Assembly: GCF_017876095.1 (NCBI RefSeq)
Contig: NZ_JAGINM010000011.1
Location: 62,001-126,000 of the forward strand
DNA length: 64,000 nt
DNA from: Azospirillum agricola
GTDB taxonomy: Bacteria > Pseudomonadota > Alphaproteobacteria > Azospirillales > Azospirillaceae
Reading direction: 5' to 3'
The notes beneath the pieces were generated by a model. It was not told the origin of the DNA. It was given only the letters and a program-made list of their open reading frames with translations, and ran no database searches. Below are positions 19,664-28,017 of the stretch, piece after piece (the first letter of the stretch is position 1; every line of letters begins with the position of its first letter). Made by a program: the position numbers and the translations under genes.

Positions 19664-20476
19664 TCAGGGCCTCGCCGCCAGCGCGTGGATGAGGATGGCG
19701 GCGGTGGCGGCGACGTTGAGCGACTGCACCCGGCCGCTGCCGGGAATGGTCAGCACCGTGTCGCAGGCGGCCAGCGTGGCGGGCGGGATGCCGTCCTCCT
19801 CGTTGCCCATCACCAGGGCAAGGGGCTTAGCCCCGCCCGCCGTCAGCCCGCCGACATCGATCGAGACCCGCTTGGGATCGAGCGCGGTCCCGACGACCCG
19901 GTGGGTCGCGCGCAGCCGTTTCAACAGCGCCGGCAGGTTGGCGGCCTTGAACAGCTCGACCCATTCGAAGCCGCCCTCGGCGACGCGGTAGGCGGCCTCC
20001 GACGGCTGGGCCTGCCCCGGATGGTCGGACAGCACGACGCGCGGCAGGCCGAAGAAGGCGGCGGTGCGCAGGATGGCGCCGAGGTTGTGCGGGTTGCCGA
20101 CCCCGTCGAGGATCAGCAGCGGCTCGCTCCAGCGCCGCGCCGTCTCGCCGTCGAGGGCGGGCAGCGTGCGCGGCGCCATCAGCGCCACCACCCCGCCGTG
20201 CAGCACCGTGCCGGCGACCTTCGCCAGCTCGTCGCCCTCGACCATGCGGTAGGGTTTGCGGGCGGCGGCCATGGTCTTGCAGAAGCCGCCCACCGCCGGT
20301 TTCAGCCGCTCGTCGAAGAACAGGCGCTCGACGCGGGCCGGCTCGTGCTCGAACAGGGCCGAGACGGCGGCGAGACCGGCGACGCGGAACAGCTTGGCGC
20401 GCGCCTCCTCCTGGAACGGCGCTTGCCGAGCGGGGCGGGGGTGTTGGGGAAGGGGCGGGCGCCCGCGCGGGGGCAT
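19664..20476 (-). CDS. TrmH/SpoU-family RNA 2'-O-methyltransferase
   Basis: A 270-residue SPOUT methyltransferase using S-adenosylmethionine. An N-terminal substrate-binding region (about 20-110) is followed by motif 1 LDGVGNPHNLGAILRTAAFF, motif 2 LVMGNEEDGIPP and motif 3 IPGSGRVQSLNVAATAAI. These are the three knotted-fold motifs of the TrmH group, with the Asn/Arg catalytic residues. Whether the target is rRNA or tRNA cannot be told. The start at 20476 is chosen because the sequence upstream comes from the CAC-type repeat near 20520. Confidence 0.9.
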   Translation of the reverse strand: MPPRGRPPLPQHPRPARQAPFQEEARAKLFRVAGLAAVSALFEHEPARVERLFFDERLKPAVGGFCKTMAAARKPYRMVEGDELAKVAGTVLHGGVVALMAPRTLPALDGETARRWSEPLLILDGVGNPHNLGAILRTAAFFGLPRVVLSDHPGQAQPSEAAYRVAEGGFEWVELFKAANLPALLKRLRATHRVVGTALDPKRVSIDVGGLTAGGAKPLALVMGNEEDGIPPATLAACDTVLTIPGSGRVQSLNVAATAAILIHALAARP

Positions 20477-20516
20477 GTCGGTCCTGTCGGGTCGTTGCGG
20501 CGGTTGTCCGCGCGTT

Positions 20517-20555
20517 TCACCACGAAGACACGGCGGACACAAAGACTTTCACGAG
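20517..20555. repeat. CAC-spaced heptamer-like repeat
   Basis: CACCACGAAGACACGG followed by GGACACAAAGACTTTCACG shows CAC at roughly seven-base spacing, the same style as the repeats near 27504, 27926 and 39849. It lies between the methyltransferase and YqaA genes. It contains no open frame of its own. Confidence 0.4.
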
Positions 20556-20601
20556 GCCGCCGCCAAGACGCCGTCGCGTGGGCGTCGCGGGGAGGGGCCG
20601 C

Positions 20602-21180
20602 CTACAACAGCTTCACCACCAGGAAACCGCCGATCAGCGCCGCCGCGAAGACGCTGGTGACCAGGGTCAGCCGCTTCTCGATGAAGACGCGGATCGGTTC
20701 GCCGAAGAAATACAGCAGCGCCGCCACCAGGAAGAAGCGCATGGCCCGCGAGATGATCGACGCCCCGATGAACACCCACAGGTTCAGGTGCGCCACCCCG
20801 GCGGTGATGGTCAGCAGCTTGTACGGGATGGGCGTCATGCCCTTGATGATCAGGATCTCGGCCCCGTACTCGACGAAGGTCTGGCGCAGCGCGTCGAACT
20901 TGTCGGCAAGGTGGTAGAAGTCGATGACCCAGCGGCCGAGCGTCTCGTACAGGAAATAGCCGATCATGTAGCCGGCGATGCCGCCGACCACCGAGGCCAG
21001 CGTGCAGATGGTCGCCAGCTTCCACCAGGCCCGCCGGTTGGCGATGACCATCGGCACCAGCAGCAGGTCCGGCGGCAGCGGAAAGAAGGAGCTTTCCGCG
21101 AAGGACACGGCGGCCAGCCACTTGGTGGAGTCCTTCGAGGCGGCCTTGGCCATCGTCCAGTCGTACAGGCGCTTCAGCAT
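20602..21180 (-). CDS. YqaA family (DedA/VTT-like) membrane protein
   Basis: A 192-residue inner-membrane protein of the SNARE-associated/VTT group. Typical motifs are FAESSFFPLPPDLLLVPMV near residue 27, ASVVGGIAGYMIGYFLYE, and KGMTPIPYKLLTITAGVAHL. The last is the DedA-like proline-rich re-entrant segment. DedA-type proteins are linked to lipid scrambling or flipping and membrane homeostasis; the YqaA subgroup's substrate is unknown. The start MLKRLYDWTMAKA is standard. Confidence 0.9.
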   Translation of the reverse strand: MLKRLYDWTMAKAASKDSTKWLAAVSFAESSFFPLPPDLLLVPMVIANRRAWWKLATICTLASVVGGIAGYMIGYFLYETLGRWVIDFYHLADKFDALRQTFVEYGAEILIIKGMTPIPYKLLTITAGVAHLNLWVFIGASIISRAMRFFLVAALLYFFGEPIRVFIEKRLTLVTSVFAAALIGGFLVVKLL

Positions 21181-21321
21181 GCGGGAGACCGCCTTCGGGT
21201 GGTGGACCGATCAAGGCATCTTGTAGCGGCGGCGGGGCGGCGGCGCCAGACTCCAAAACGATCGTTCACCGATGGGGAGGCGCCGATGGACGGCGTACCC
21301 CTTTCGCCGATGCGGGGCGGC

Positions 21322-24300
21322 TTAGGACGGCGGCGCCTTCGCCGGTCCGGCTTTGCCGGTCCCGCCCAGGCTCCGCCGTACGGTCCTGCATTGGGGATGA
21401 TCGGGGAAGCGCGCCAGCCATTGCCTTGCCCATTCGGCCATCCCGCTGTCCGGCACGGCGCCGGAAGCCGCCAGGACCTCAGCCATGGGAAGGAAGATCA
21501 TGTCCCATTTGTGGTCCTGCCCGGCTGTGGCCGCAAGCGCGTCCCGCCCCGCGCTCGTCAGGTCGCGATCTCCCGGATGGGCTTTCCAGAGCGCCCGCCA
21601 GACATACTTCCACGATCCATGGCTGCAAGGGGCTTTGCCCAGCCAGGCGCGTGCCAGTCTTTCCAGATCACCGTCGGGCGAAGCCCGCCACAATTTTTCC
21701 CAGACATACTGCCAGGAGCCATGCCGTGGTCGAACGGCGCCGAGCCATTCCCTGGCCTGCCGGTCCAACTCCGCGTCGCCCGGCGCGGCCTCCCAGAGCT
21801 TGATCCAGACAAATCCCCAGGATCCGTGGTCCGGCTCGACGCGTCCGAGCCATTCCCTGGCCCGCCGGTCCAATTCTCCGTTGTCCGGCGCGGCCTCCCA
21901 GAGCTTCTCCCAGACAAATGCCCAGGAGCCATGACCCGGCTCGACACGTCCGAGCCATTCTCTGACCCGCCGGTCCAACTCCGCGTCGCCCGGCGCGGCC
22001 TCCCAGAGCTTCTCCCAGACATATTTCCAGGAGCCATGGCCCGGCTCGACGCGTCCGAGCCACTCCCTTGCCTGCCGGTCCAACTCCGCGTCGCCCGGCG
22101 CGGCCTCCCAGAGCTTTTCCCAGACATACTTCCAGGAGCCATGGTCCGGCTCGACACGTCCGAGCCACTCCCTTGCCCGCCGGTCCAACTCCGCGTCGCC
22201 CGGCGCGGCCTCCCAGAGCTTTTCCCAGACATACTTCCAGGAGCCATGGTCCGGCTCGACGCGTCCGAGCCACTCCCTTGCCCGCCGGTCCAACTCCGCG
22301 TCGCCCGGCGCGGCCTCCCAGAGCTTTTCCCAGACATACTTCCAGGAGCCGTGGTCCGGCTCGACACGTCCGAGCCACTCCCTTGCCTGCCTGTCCAACT
22401 CCGCGTCGCCCGGCGCGGCCTTCCAGAGCTTTTCCCAGACATACTTCCAGGAGCCATGGGTCGGCTCGACGCGTCCGAGCCACTCCCTTGCCTGCCGGTC
22501 CAACTCCCCGTCGCCTGGTGCGGCCTCCCAGAGCTTTTCCCAGACATACTTCCAGGAGCCATGGCCCGGCTCGACGCGTCCGAGCCACTCCCTTGCCTGC
22601 CGGTCCAACTCTCCGTTGCCCGGCGCGGCCTCCCAGAGCTTGATCCAGACGAATCCCCAGGAGCCATGGTCCGGTTCGACGCACCCGAGCCATTCCCTTG
22701 CCTGCCGGTCCAACTCCCCGTCGCCTGGTGCGGCCTTCCAGAGCTTTTCCCAGACATACTTCCAGGAGCCATGGGTCGGCTCGACACGTCCGAGCCATTC
22801 CCTTGCCTGCCGGTCCAGCTCTCCGTCGCCCGGCGCGGTCTCCCAGAGCTTCACCCAGACATAATACCAGGAGCCGTGGCTTGGTTCGATGTGGCCGAGC
22901 CAACCAAGGGCGCAAAGCTTCAAACTGGGCGCGCCGCTCGACAGCTCCCACAAACGCTCCCAGATGAAGCTCCAGAAGGTCGGTGGCGTGCGCCAAGCGT
23001 CGATGACACGGTGGGAAAGCCGTTGCAGCGCGGCGTCATGGGAGGCGCGGCTCCAAACCTTCTCCCATATCCATGACCAGCCGATGCTGGTGGCGGGGAC
23101 GCGGTCCAGCCATTGGATGGCGGCGGCGGTCACGTCCGGATCGTCGGGCCAACGGTCGAGAAGGGTGGACACTTCGAGGCTGACCGACGCGGAGCCCTGA
23201 CGTCCCAGCATCCGGGCGAGAAGGCGCGCGAAACGTGGATTGCCCGTCGTGAAGGTCGCCTCGATGGCCAGGGGGCGCCAGTCATGCCATCCCGTGTCGG
23301 CGAAGCGCTCCAGCAGATCCCCGACCGCCGTTTCGATCTGGCGCCGCTCGGCATCCCCGAGTCCCTTCGCCGTCTTGAGCAGATGGCGTGCCGTAAGGCG
23401 GAGCCCCTTGTCGGCCGGCGTCGCGCCGGCCAGTTGCCCAAGCGCGGCCCGCCATGGCGACGGATCCAGCCTCAGCTCGGGAAAGCGCCGTTCGATCTCG
23501 ATCCACACCGGCAGACGGGACAGATCGTTCCGGGTGTCGTCCAACCGCCTGTAGACCTGGAGCAGCACGTCGAGGGCGTCCTTGACGGACAGCCGCCCGG
23601 TCAGATCGACCCCCTCCAGACTGGAGCCGCGGCTGATGGTCCACAAGGGGGCGGTCCGCTGCTGCGGAGTGCGTCCATGCTGCTGCGCGGCGAGCGTCGC
23701 GTCCCGCAGATGGCCGTTGCGGACCGGGCGCTGGCTGGGCGAGTCCGGGTTGAACCAACGATCGTAGATCACGTTGCTGAGGTGGGGGTGCTTCAGCCAC
23801 ACGCCCGGACGCCCGAGCGCCGTGCCGTCCTCGCCGTCATGGATCGCGAGGTGGAATTCCTCGGTCAGTTGGGCGATGCAGCCCTGGATGCGGTCGTCGA
23901 GCCGTTCGAGCGCGGCGTCGGGATAGCCGACATAGAGACGGTTGAGGGCGATGATCTGGCTGAACAGCCCTTCCAGTCCAGCGGCCGCCATGGCGCGGAT
24001 GCGGTTGCGGAAACGGTCGGCGAAATGGTCCAGGCGTTCCCGGTGCGCCCAATCGTGGAACAGTTGGACCAGGAGAACATCCTCGCCCTCGGCGTAGCGG
24101 GGCGGGTCTTCGCCGGTGCGGTCACGGTACCAGAGGCGCAGGCTCTGCCGTTCCGCCGCATCCTCCAGCGGAAGCGGGAGGCGGTCGATGGCGATGCGGT
24201 CGGCGGTCAGGTCGCCTTCGCACACGTCGATCTGCTCGCCCGGTCCGCAGGCGAGGATCAGGGGAAGCCGCGCGCCGTTCTCCCGCGTCTCCAGCAGGGA

Positions 24301-25434
24301 ATAGGCCTCGTCCCAGAAGGTGAAGGGCGCGTCGACCGCGTTGGGGGCGTAGGGATCGTCGATGACGATGATCGGCTGGACATCCTGGGCGGCGGCAAGG
24401 TCGAGCGCGATCCGCATCGCCGTGGGAAGCTGCCGGATGGTGTTGCCGATCCACAGGACCGGGCCATGCCGGCGCTTGCGGAGCGCGGTCATCATGTGCA
24501 GAAGGGCGACGCTCTTGCCGGTTCCCGACCGGCCTTGCAGCCACAGCATCCGCAGCGTGCCGTCGGTCGGATCCCAACGCTCCGTCCGCGTTTCGATCCA
24601 GGACTCCGCCTGGTCGACGAGGTCCCGGTAGACCGCGCGCGGCGCGAAGAAACCGCGCCGCAGATGATCCAGCTTCGGCGCCTCGCCGGTCAGCACCGCG
24701 CGGCCGACCCCGTCATGGCGCAGAGTGTCGGGCGGCGGTTCGTCGGCCTCGCGGACAAGCATCAGCTCGGCGGGGCGGCGTTCCTCCGCCCGTGCCTGCC
24801 GCAGCTCCACCAGCTTGTCGGTGACGCGCTGCATCAGGCGGCCGACCTCCGTCTCGCAGCCGTTGAACTCCTCTCCCAGCCAGACGTTCAGGGTGCGGCG
24901 CGGGAACGGGTCATGGAAGTCGTTGGCCAGCCGTTCGAAGATCTCGTTTTCCGGGTCGACCTCGAAACGGACCGTCAGGCGCCGCTTGAAATCGTCGATG
25001 CGCTCCTGCGACGCGGCGGTGTCCGGCGCCCAGCCATCGATGGTGGCCTGGGGGTCGCCGCATTTGTCGAAGCGGGCGGACACGCCGTAGGTCAGGCCGA
25101 TGGCGGCCTCCAGCAAGTCCGGGGTCGAATCGCTGGCGACCTCGTGGATCGTCCAAAGCTCCCGCAACGCCTTTTTCAGCGTCGTGGCGTCGAGCGTGCG
25201 CTTGACCTGCACGATGGACGGCGTGTCGGCGATGACGCAAAGGTCGGACAGGTGTTCGTTGAGAACGTCGGCGCGGATCCGGTCGCGCGCCTTGGTCCGG
25301 TGGATGTCCAGGGCCTTCGCGATGGCCAGCAGCGTCTGGTAGCGAAACCCTCGCAGGGCGTTGCGGCCGCCTTCGGCGGAGGCCCGATGCTTCTCGGTCC
25401 AGGTCCTGTGGAGCGTCGACAGCGACTGTAGCAT
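21322..25434 (-). CDS. Putative STAND NTPase defence protein with nuclease-like N-terminus and W-rich repeats
   Basis: A 1370-residue protein with three parts. (1) Residues 20-180: GGRNALRGFRYQTLL and, with an upstream Asp64, IVQVKRT (Q76/K78). This resembles Cap4/DUF4297-type PD-(D/E)XK endonuclease regions. (2) Residues about 260-500: a P-loop NTPase with Walker A GRSGTGKS (301-308) and Walker B-like PIIVIDDPY (354-362), followed by winged-helix-like sequence. (3) Residues about 800-1310: at least 13 copies of a 35-residue repeat containing HGSW-x-x-VW-x-x-LW and REWLG, with two diverged units before and one after. This effector-NTPase-repeat order is that of Avs/STAND anti-phage proteins, where repeats recognise phage proteins and the nuclease cuts DNA. 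Genes for chromosomal housekeeping flank it. The fold calls are pattern-based. Confidence 0.75.
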   Translation of the reverse strand: MLQSLSTLHRTWTEKHRASAEGGRNALRGFRYQTLLAIAKALDIHRTKARDRIRADVLNEHLSDLCVIADTPSIVQVKRTLDATTLKKALRELWTIHEVASDSTPDLLEAAIGLTYGVSARFDKCGDPQATIDGWAPDTAASQERIDDFKRRLTVRFEVDPENEIFERLANDFHDPFPRRTLNVWLGEEFNGCETEVGRLMQRVTDKLVELRQARAEERRPAELMLVREADEPPPDTLRHDGVGRAVLTGEAPKLDHLRRGFFAPRAVYRDLVDQAESWIETRTERWDPTDGTLRMLWLQGRSGTGKSVALLHMMTALRKRRHGPVLWIGNTIRQLPTAMRIALDLAAAQDVQPIIVIDDPYAPNAVDAPFTFWDEAYSLLETRENGARLPLILACGPGEQIDVCEGDLTADRIAIDRLPLPLEDAAERQSLRLWYRDRTGEDPPRYAEGEDVLLVQLFHDWAHRERLDHFADRFRNRIRAMAAAGLEGLFSQIIALNRLYVGYPDAALERLDDRIQGCIAQLTEEFHLAIHDGEDGTALGRPGVWLKHPHLSNVIYDRWFNPDSPSQRPVRNGHLRDATLAAQQHGRTPQQRTAPLWTISRGSSLEGVDLTGRLSVKDALDVLLQVYRRLDDTRNDLSRLPVWIEIERRFPELRLDPSPWRAALGQLAGATPADKGLRLTARHLLKTAKGLGDAERRQIETAVGDLLERFADTGWHDWRPLAIEATFTTGNPRFARLLARMLGRQGSASVSLEVSTLLDRWPDDPDVTAAAIQWLDRVPATSIGWSWIWEKVWSRASHDAALQRLSHRVIDAWRTPPTFWSFIWERLWELSSGAPSLKLCALGWLGHIEPSHGSWYYVWVKLWETAPGDGELDRQAREWLGRVEPTHGSWKYVWEKLWKAAPGDGELDRQAREWLGCVEPDHGSWGFVWIKLWEAAPGNGELDRQAREWLGRVEPGHGSWKYVWEKLWEAAPGDGELDRQAREWLGRVEPTHGSWKYVWEKLWKAAPGDAELDRQAREWLGRVEPDHGSWKYVWEKLWEAAPGDAELDRRAREWLGRVEPDHGSWKYVWEKLWEAAPGDAELDRRAREWLGRVEPDHGSWKYVWEKLWEAAPGDAELDRQAREWLGRVEPGHGSWKYVWEKLWEAAPGDAELDRRVREWLGRVEPGHGSWAFVWEKLWEAAPDNGELDRRAREWLGRVEPDHGSWGFVWIKLWEAAPGDAELDRQAREWLGAVRPRHGSWQYVWEKLWRASPDGDLERLARAWLGKAPCSHGSWKYVWRALWKAHPGDRDLTSAGRDALAATAGQDHKWDMIFLPMAEVLAASGAVPDSGMAEWARQWLARFPDHPQCRTVRRSLGGTGKAGPAKAPPS
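21600..22890 (-). repeat. Tandem 105-bp coding repeats (about 13 units)
   Basis: Units of 105 bp (one of about 102) encode a 35-residue repeat. Central copies, about 22030-22450, are nearly identical in DNA as well as protein, including silent positions. Outer copies diverge more. This gradient suggests recent amplification or gene conversion in the middle. The regular arrangement also keeps long frames open on the other strand, which I regard as by-products. Confidence 0.9.
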
Positions 25435-25572
25435 TGCATCCCTCGTTCACCAGGGAAGATGAACGAGGGGTGTCACGGGTAGCAAGCTGGAAGTGGGGCG
25501 GGTGGAAAAGGAGAAAAAGACAGGTCGCGTGCAAGGGTCGGCTCCTGAGCGAAGGACGCCGTCCCCGCCGGA

Positions 25573-27441
25573 TCAGCGCCAGCGCCGGCCGCCCCCCCGG
25601 CGGTCGTCCTCGTCGAACAGCTCGGCCAGCTTGTTCATCATCGTGCCGCCGAGCTGCTCGGCGTCGACGATGGTGACGGCGCGGCGGTAGTAGCGGGTCA
25701 CGTCGTGGCCGATGCCGATCGCCACCAGCTCCACCGGGGAGCGGGTCTCGATCTGCTCGATCACCTGCCGCAGATGCCGCTCCAGATAGTTGCCGGCGTT
25801 GACCGACAGGGTGGAATCATCGACCGGCGCGCCGTCGGAGATCACCATCAGGATGCGGCGCTGTTCCGGCCGGCCGAGCAGGCGGGTGTAGGCCCATTGC
25901 AGCGCCTCGCCGTCGATGTTCTCCTTGAGGATGCCCTCGCGCAGCATCAGGCCGAGATTCTTGCGGGCGCGGCGCCACGGCATGTCCGCCGACTTGTAGA
26001 CGATGTGGCGCAGGTCGTTCAGCCGGCCGGGGTGGGCCGGCTTGCCCGACGCCACCCAATGCTCGCGCGCCTGCCCGCCCTTCCAGGCGCGGGTGGTGAA
26101 GCCCAGCACCTCGACCTTCACCGCGCAGCGCTCCAGCGTGCGGGCGAGGATGTCGGCGCTGATCGCCGCGATGGAGATCGGCCGGCCGCGCATCGAGCCG
26201 GAATTGTCGATCAGCAGCGACACCACGGTGTCGCGGAAGTCCGTTTCCTTCTCCTTCTTGAAGGAGAGCGGCAGCACCGGGTTGGCGACGACGCGGGCCA
26301 GCCGGGCGGCGTCGAGGATGCCTTCCTCCAGGTCGAAGCTCCAGGAGCGCTGCTGCTTGGCCATCAGCCGGCGTTGCAGCCGGTTGGCGAGCTTGGAGAT
26401 CACCCCCTGGAGGTGCTGCAACTGCTGGTCGAGCAGGTGGCGCAGCCGCTCCAGCTCCGCCGGGTCGCAGAGGTCGGCGGCGTCGACCACCTCGTCGAAG
26501 CGGGTGGTGAAGGCCTTGTAGGCGTTGGGGTCGGCCTCGTTGCGGCGGCTCGTGTCGTTGCGCCAGGGCTGGCCGGGGCCGGCGGGCTCCTCCGCCCCCT
26601 CGCCCTCGCCCATCTCCATGTCGCCTTCCTCGCCGGCGCCTTCCTCGGCGCTCTCGCCCATCTCGGAGCTGTCCTGCATCTCCGACGAGGCCATGGATTC
26701 GGAGTCGCTGTCCTGGTCGTCCTGGCCGCGCGTCTGGCCATGCTCGGGCGATTCGGCGCTCTCGGCGGAATCCTTGGACTCCTGCTCCTCCTCTTCCTGG
26801 TCGGCCTCCTGGCCGACCTCCATGTCGAGGTCGGTCAGCAGACGGCGGACGGCGCGGGCGTAGGAATCCTGGTCGGCGGCGTGCCTGGCGAGGCCGCGCA
26901 GGTCCTTGCCCAGCTTCTCCTCGATCCACGGGCGCCAGAGATCGACGGCGTGGGCGGCGGCGGGGGGCGGGGCGGCGCCGGTCATCGCCTCGCGCGCGAT
27001 CATGCGCAGCGCCTCGGCGAGCGGAACCTGCCCGCGGTCCTCGAAACGGTCGAAGCCCTGGCGGCTGTACTTGTCGTCGAGCGCCGCCTCCAGATTGCGG
27101 GCGACGCCGGCCATGTGCTGCGAGCCCAGCGCCTCGCAGCGCGCCTGCTCCATGGCGTCGAAGGCCTGCCGGGCGGAATCGCCGAGCGGCAGCCGGTGGG
27201 CGTGGACCAGCGGGTCGTGGTGGCGCAGCCGCAGCGCCACGGCGTCGGCCGCCCCGCGCAGCTTGGCGACGTCCACCGGGTTGAGGTCGCGCGCCGGCTG
27301 CGGCACCCGCACGCGCTGGCCGGCGAGGCCGGGCGGGTCGGCGGAAAAGGCGACCTGCACCTCCGCGCGATGGGACAGGGCGCGCACCGTGGCGGTGGTG
27401 GACCGCTTGAAGGCCTCGACGGGGGTGTCGTTCTGGGTCAT
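25573..27441 (-). CDS. cobT: Cobaltochelatase subunit CobT
   Basis: CobT works with the AAA+ ATPase CobS and CobN to insert cobalt into hydrogenobyrinic acid a,c-diamide in aerobic cobalamin synthesis. The 622-residue protein has the CobT N-terminal region, a very acidic Glu/Asp/Ser-rich stretch (about 220-300, EEEEQESKDSAESAES), and a C-terminal von Willebrand A domain with MIDAS motif DNSGSMRG near 430 and VISDGAPVDDSTL. The ATG at 27441 begins MTQNDTPVEAFKRS, the usual start. It is separated from cobS by a GxxExxY gene. Confidence 0.96.
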   Translation of the reverse strand: MTQNDTPVEAFKRSTTATVRALSHRAEVQVAFSADPPGLAGQRVRVPQPARDLNPVDVAKLRGAADAVALRLRHHDPLVHAHRLPLGDSARQAFDAMEQARCEALGSQHMAGVARNLEAALDDKYSRQGFDRFEDRGQVPLAEALRMIAREAMTGAAPPPAAAHAVDLWRPWIEEKLGKDLRGLARHAADQDSYARAVRRLLTDLDMEVGQEADQEEEEQESKDSAESAESPEHGQTRGQDDQDSDSESMASSEMQDSSEMGESAEEGAGEEGDMEMGEGEGAEEPAGPGQPWRNDTSRRNEADPNAYKAFTTRFDEVVDAADLCDPAELERLRHLLDQQLQHLQGVISKLANRLQRRLMAKQQRSWSFDLEEGILDAARLARVVANPVLPLSFKKEKETDFRDTVVSLLIDNSGSMRGRPISIAAISADILARTLERCAVKVEVLGFTTRAWKGGQAREHWVASGKPAHPGRLNDLRHIVYKSADMPWRRARKNLGLMLREGILKENIDGEALQWAYTRLLGRPEQRRILMVISDGAPVDDSTLSVNAGNYLERHLRQVIEQIETRSPVELVAIGIGHDVTRYYRRAVTIVDAEQLGGTMMNKLAELFDEDDRRGGGRRWR

Positions 27442-27503
27442 CGCGGGTGTCTTCGGAGGTGGTTGGAGCCTTGCGGCGGTCAAGCGGCGGGGAGGAAGGT
27501 TGC

Positions 27504-27546
27504 CACGGATGTCACGGATTGGGACACGGCTTTCACGGATGTCGCG
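27504..27546. repeat. CACGGAT repeat cluster, 3' side of GxxExxY gene
   Basis: CACGGATGTCACGGATTGGG and then CACGGCTTTCACGGATGTC give three CACGGAT words plus one variant in one orientation. The partner cluster at 27926-27957 carries the reverse complement, so the pair brackets the GxxExxY gene as an inverted repeat. Confidence 0.6.
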
Positions 27547-27928
27547 CCGGAGGCAGCACGCGCCGGACGGTCAGGCTCGGGCTTGCGAAGTTGCGCAGAA
27601 GGCCGACCGGCAACCCGCTTGCCCGCAGATAATTCAAGACCTGCCGGCTGTGGGCCTGGATCAACGCCTCGCATGTCTTCAACTCCACGATCACCCGCTG
27701 TTCGACGACGAGGTCGGCAAAGTAACATCCGACGGGTTCGTCTTTGTAGTGAACCTTGAAGGGGACTTCCGTGGACGCCTGGAGTCCGTCGTCCGCCAGT
27801 TCGCGAAGCAGGGCCTTCGTGCAGACCGCTTCGGCAAACCCGTGGCCGAGAGCGCCATGGACGGCGAAGGCGGCACCGATGACCCGCTCGGTCAAACCGT
27901 CGAGATCAGTGCCCAGGCTGACCTTCAT
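27533..27928 (-). CDS. GxxExxY family protein
   Basis: A 131-residue protein of the GxxExxY family: LTERVIGAAFAVHGALGHGF at the N-terminus, CYFADLVVEQRVIVELK in the middle and HSRQVLNYLRASGLPVGLLRNF near the end. The D-x(n)-VELK pattern recalls PD-(D/E)XK nucleases (catalytic D and E-x-K), but the activity is unproven. In this member Ala replaces the Y-type residues of the family name motif (GHGFAEAVC). The start ATG overlaps the CACGGATG repeat. The gene interrupts the cobT-cobS pair, and its 3' end runs into the other repeat cluster. Confidence 0.85.
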   Translation of the reverse strand: MKVSLGTDLDGLTERVIGAAFAVHGALGHGFAEAVCTKALLRELADDGLQASTEVPFKVHYKDEPVGCYFADLVVEQRVIVELKTCEALIQAHSRQVLNYLRASGLPVGLLRNFASPSLTVRRVLPPARHP

Positions 27929-27957
27929 CCGTGAAATCCGTGCGTCAATCCGTGGGA
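27926..27957. repeat. ATCCGTG repeat cluster, 5' side of GxxExxY gene
   Basis: ATCCGTGAAATCCGTG followed by CAATCCGTGG gives three ATCCGTG words, the reverse complement of the 27504 cluster. It includes the start codon of the GxxExxY gene. Confidence 0.6.
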
Positions 27958-28017
27958 ATCCCTGCGCGCGGCGCCACGGCCCGCCCCGAAGGGAAGCCGT
28001 GACACCGCAAGCGCGGA

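Noticed and set aside
21600..22890. Regular repeats resembling a CRISPR array
   Set aside because: Units are 105 bp, in frame and coding, without unique spacers or cas genes.
20578..23076. Long plus-strand frame across the 105-bp repeats, with its own repeated protein pattern
   Set aside because: Its repeats simply mirror the minus-strand coding repeats; no recognisable domain or ribosome site, and the minus frame contains clear NTPase motifs.
23113..25431. Long frame antisense to the STAND-like gene
   Set aside because: No motifs; mirrors the G+C-biased minus-strand gene.
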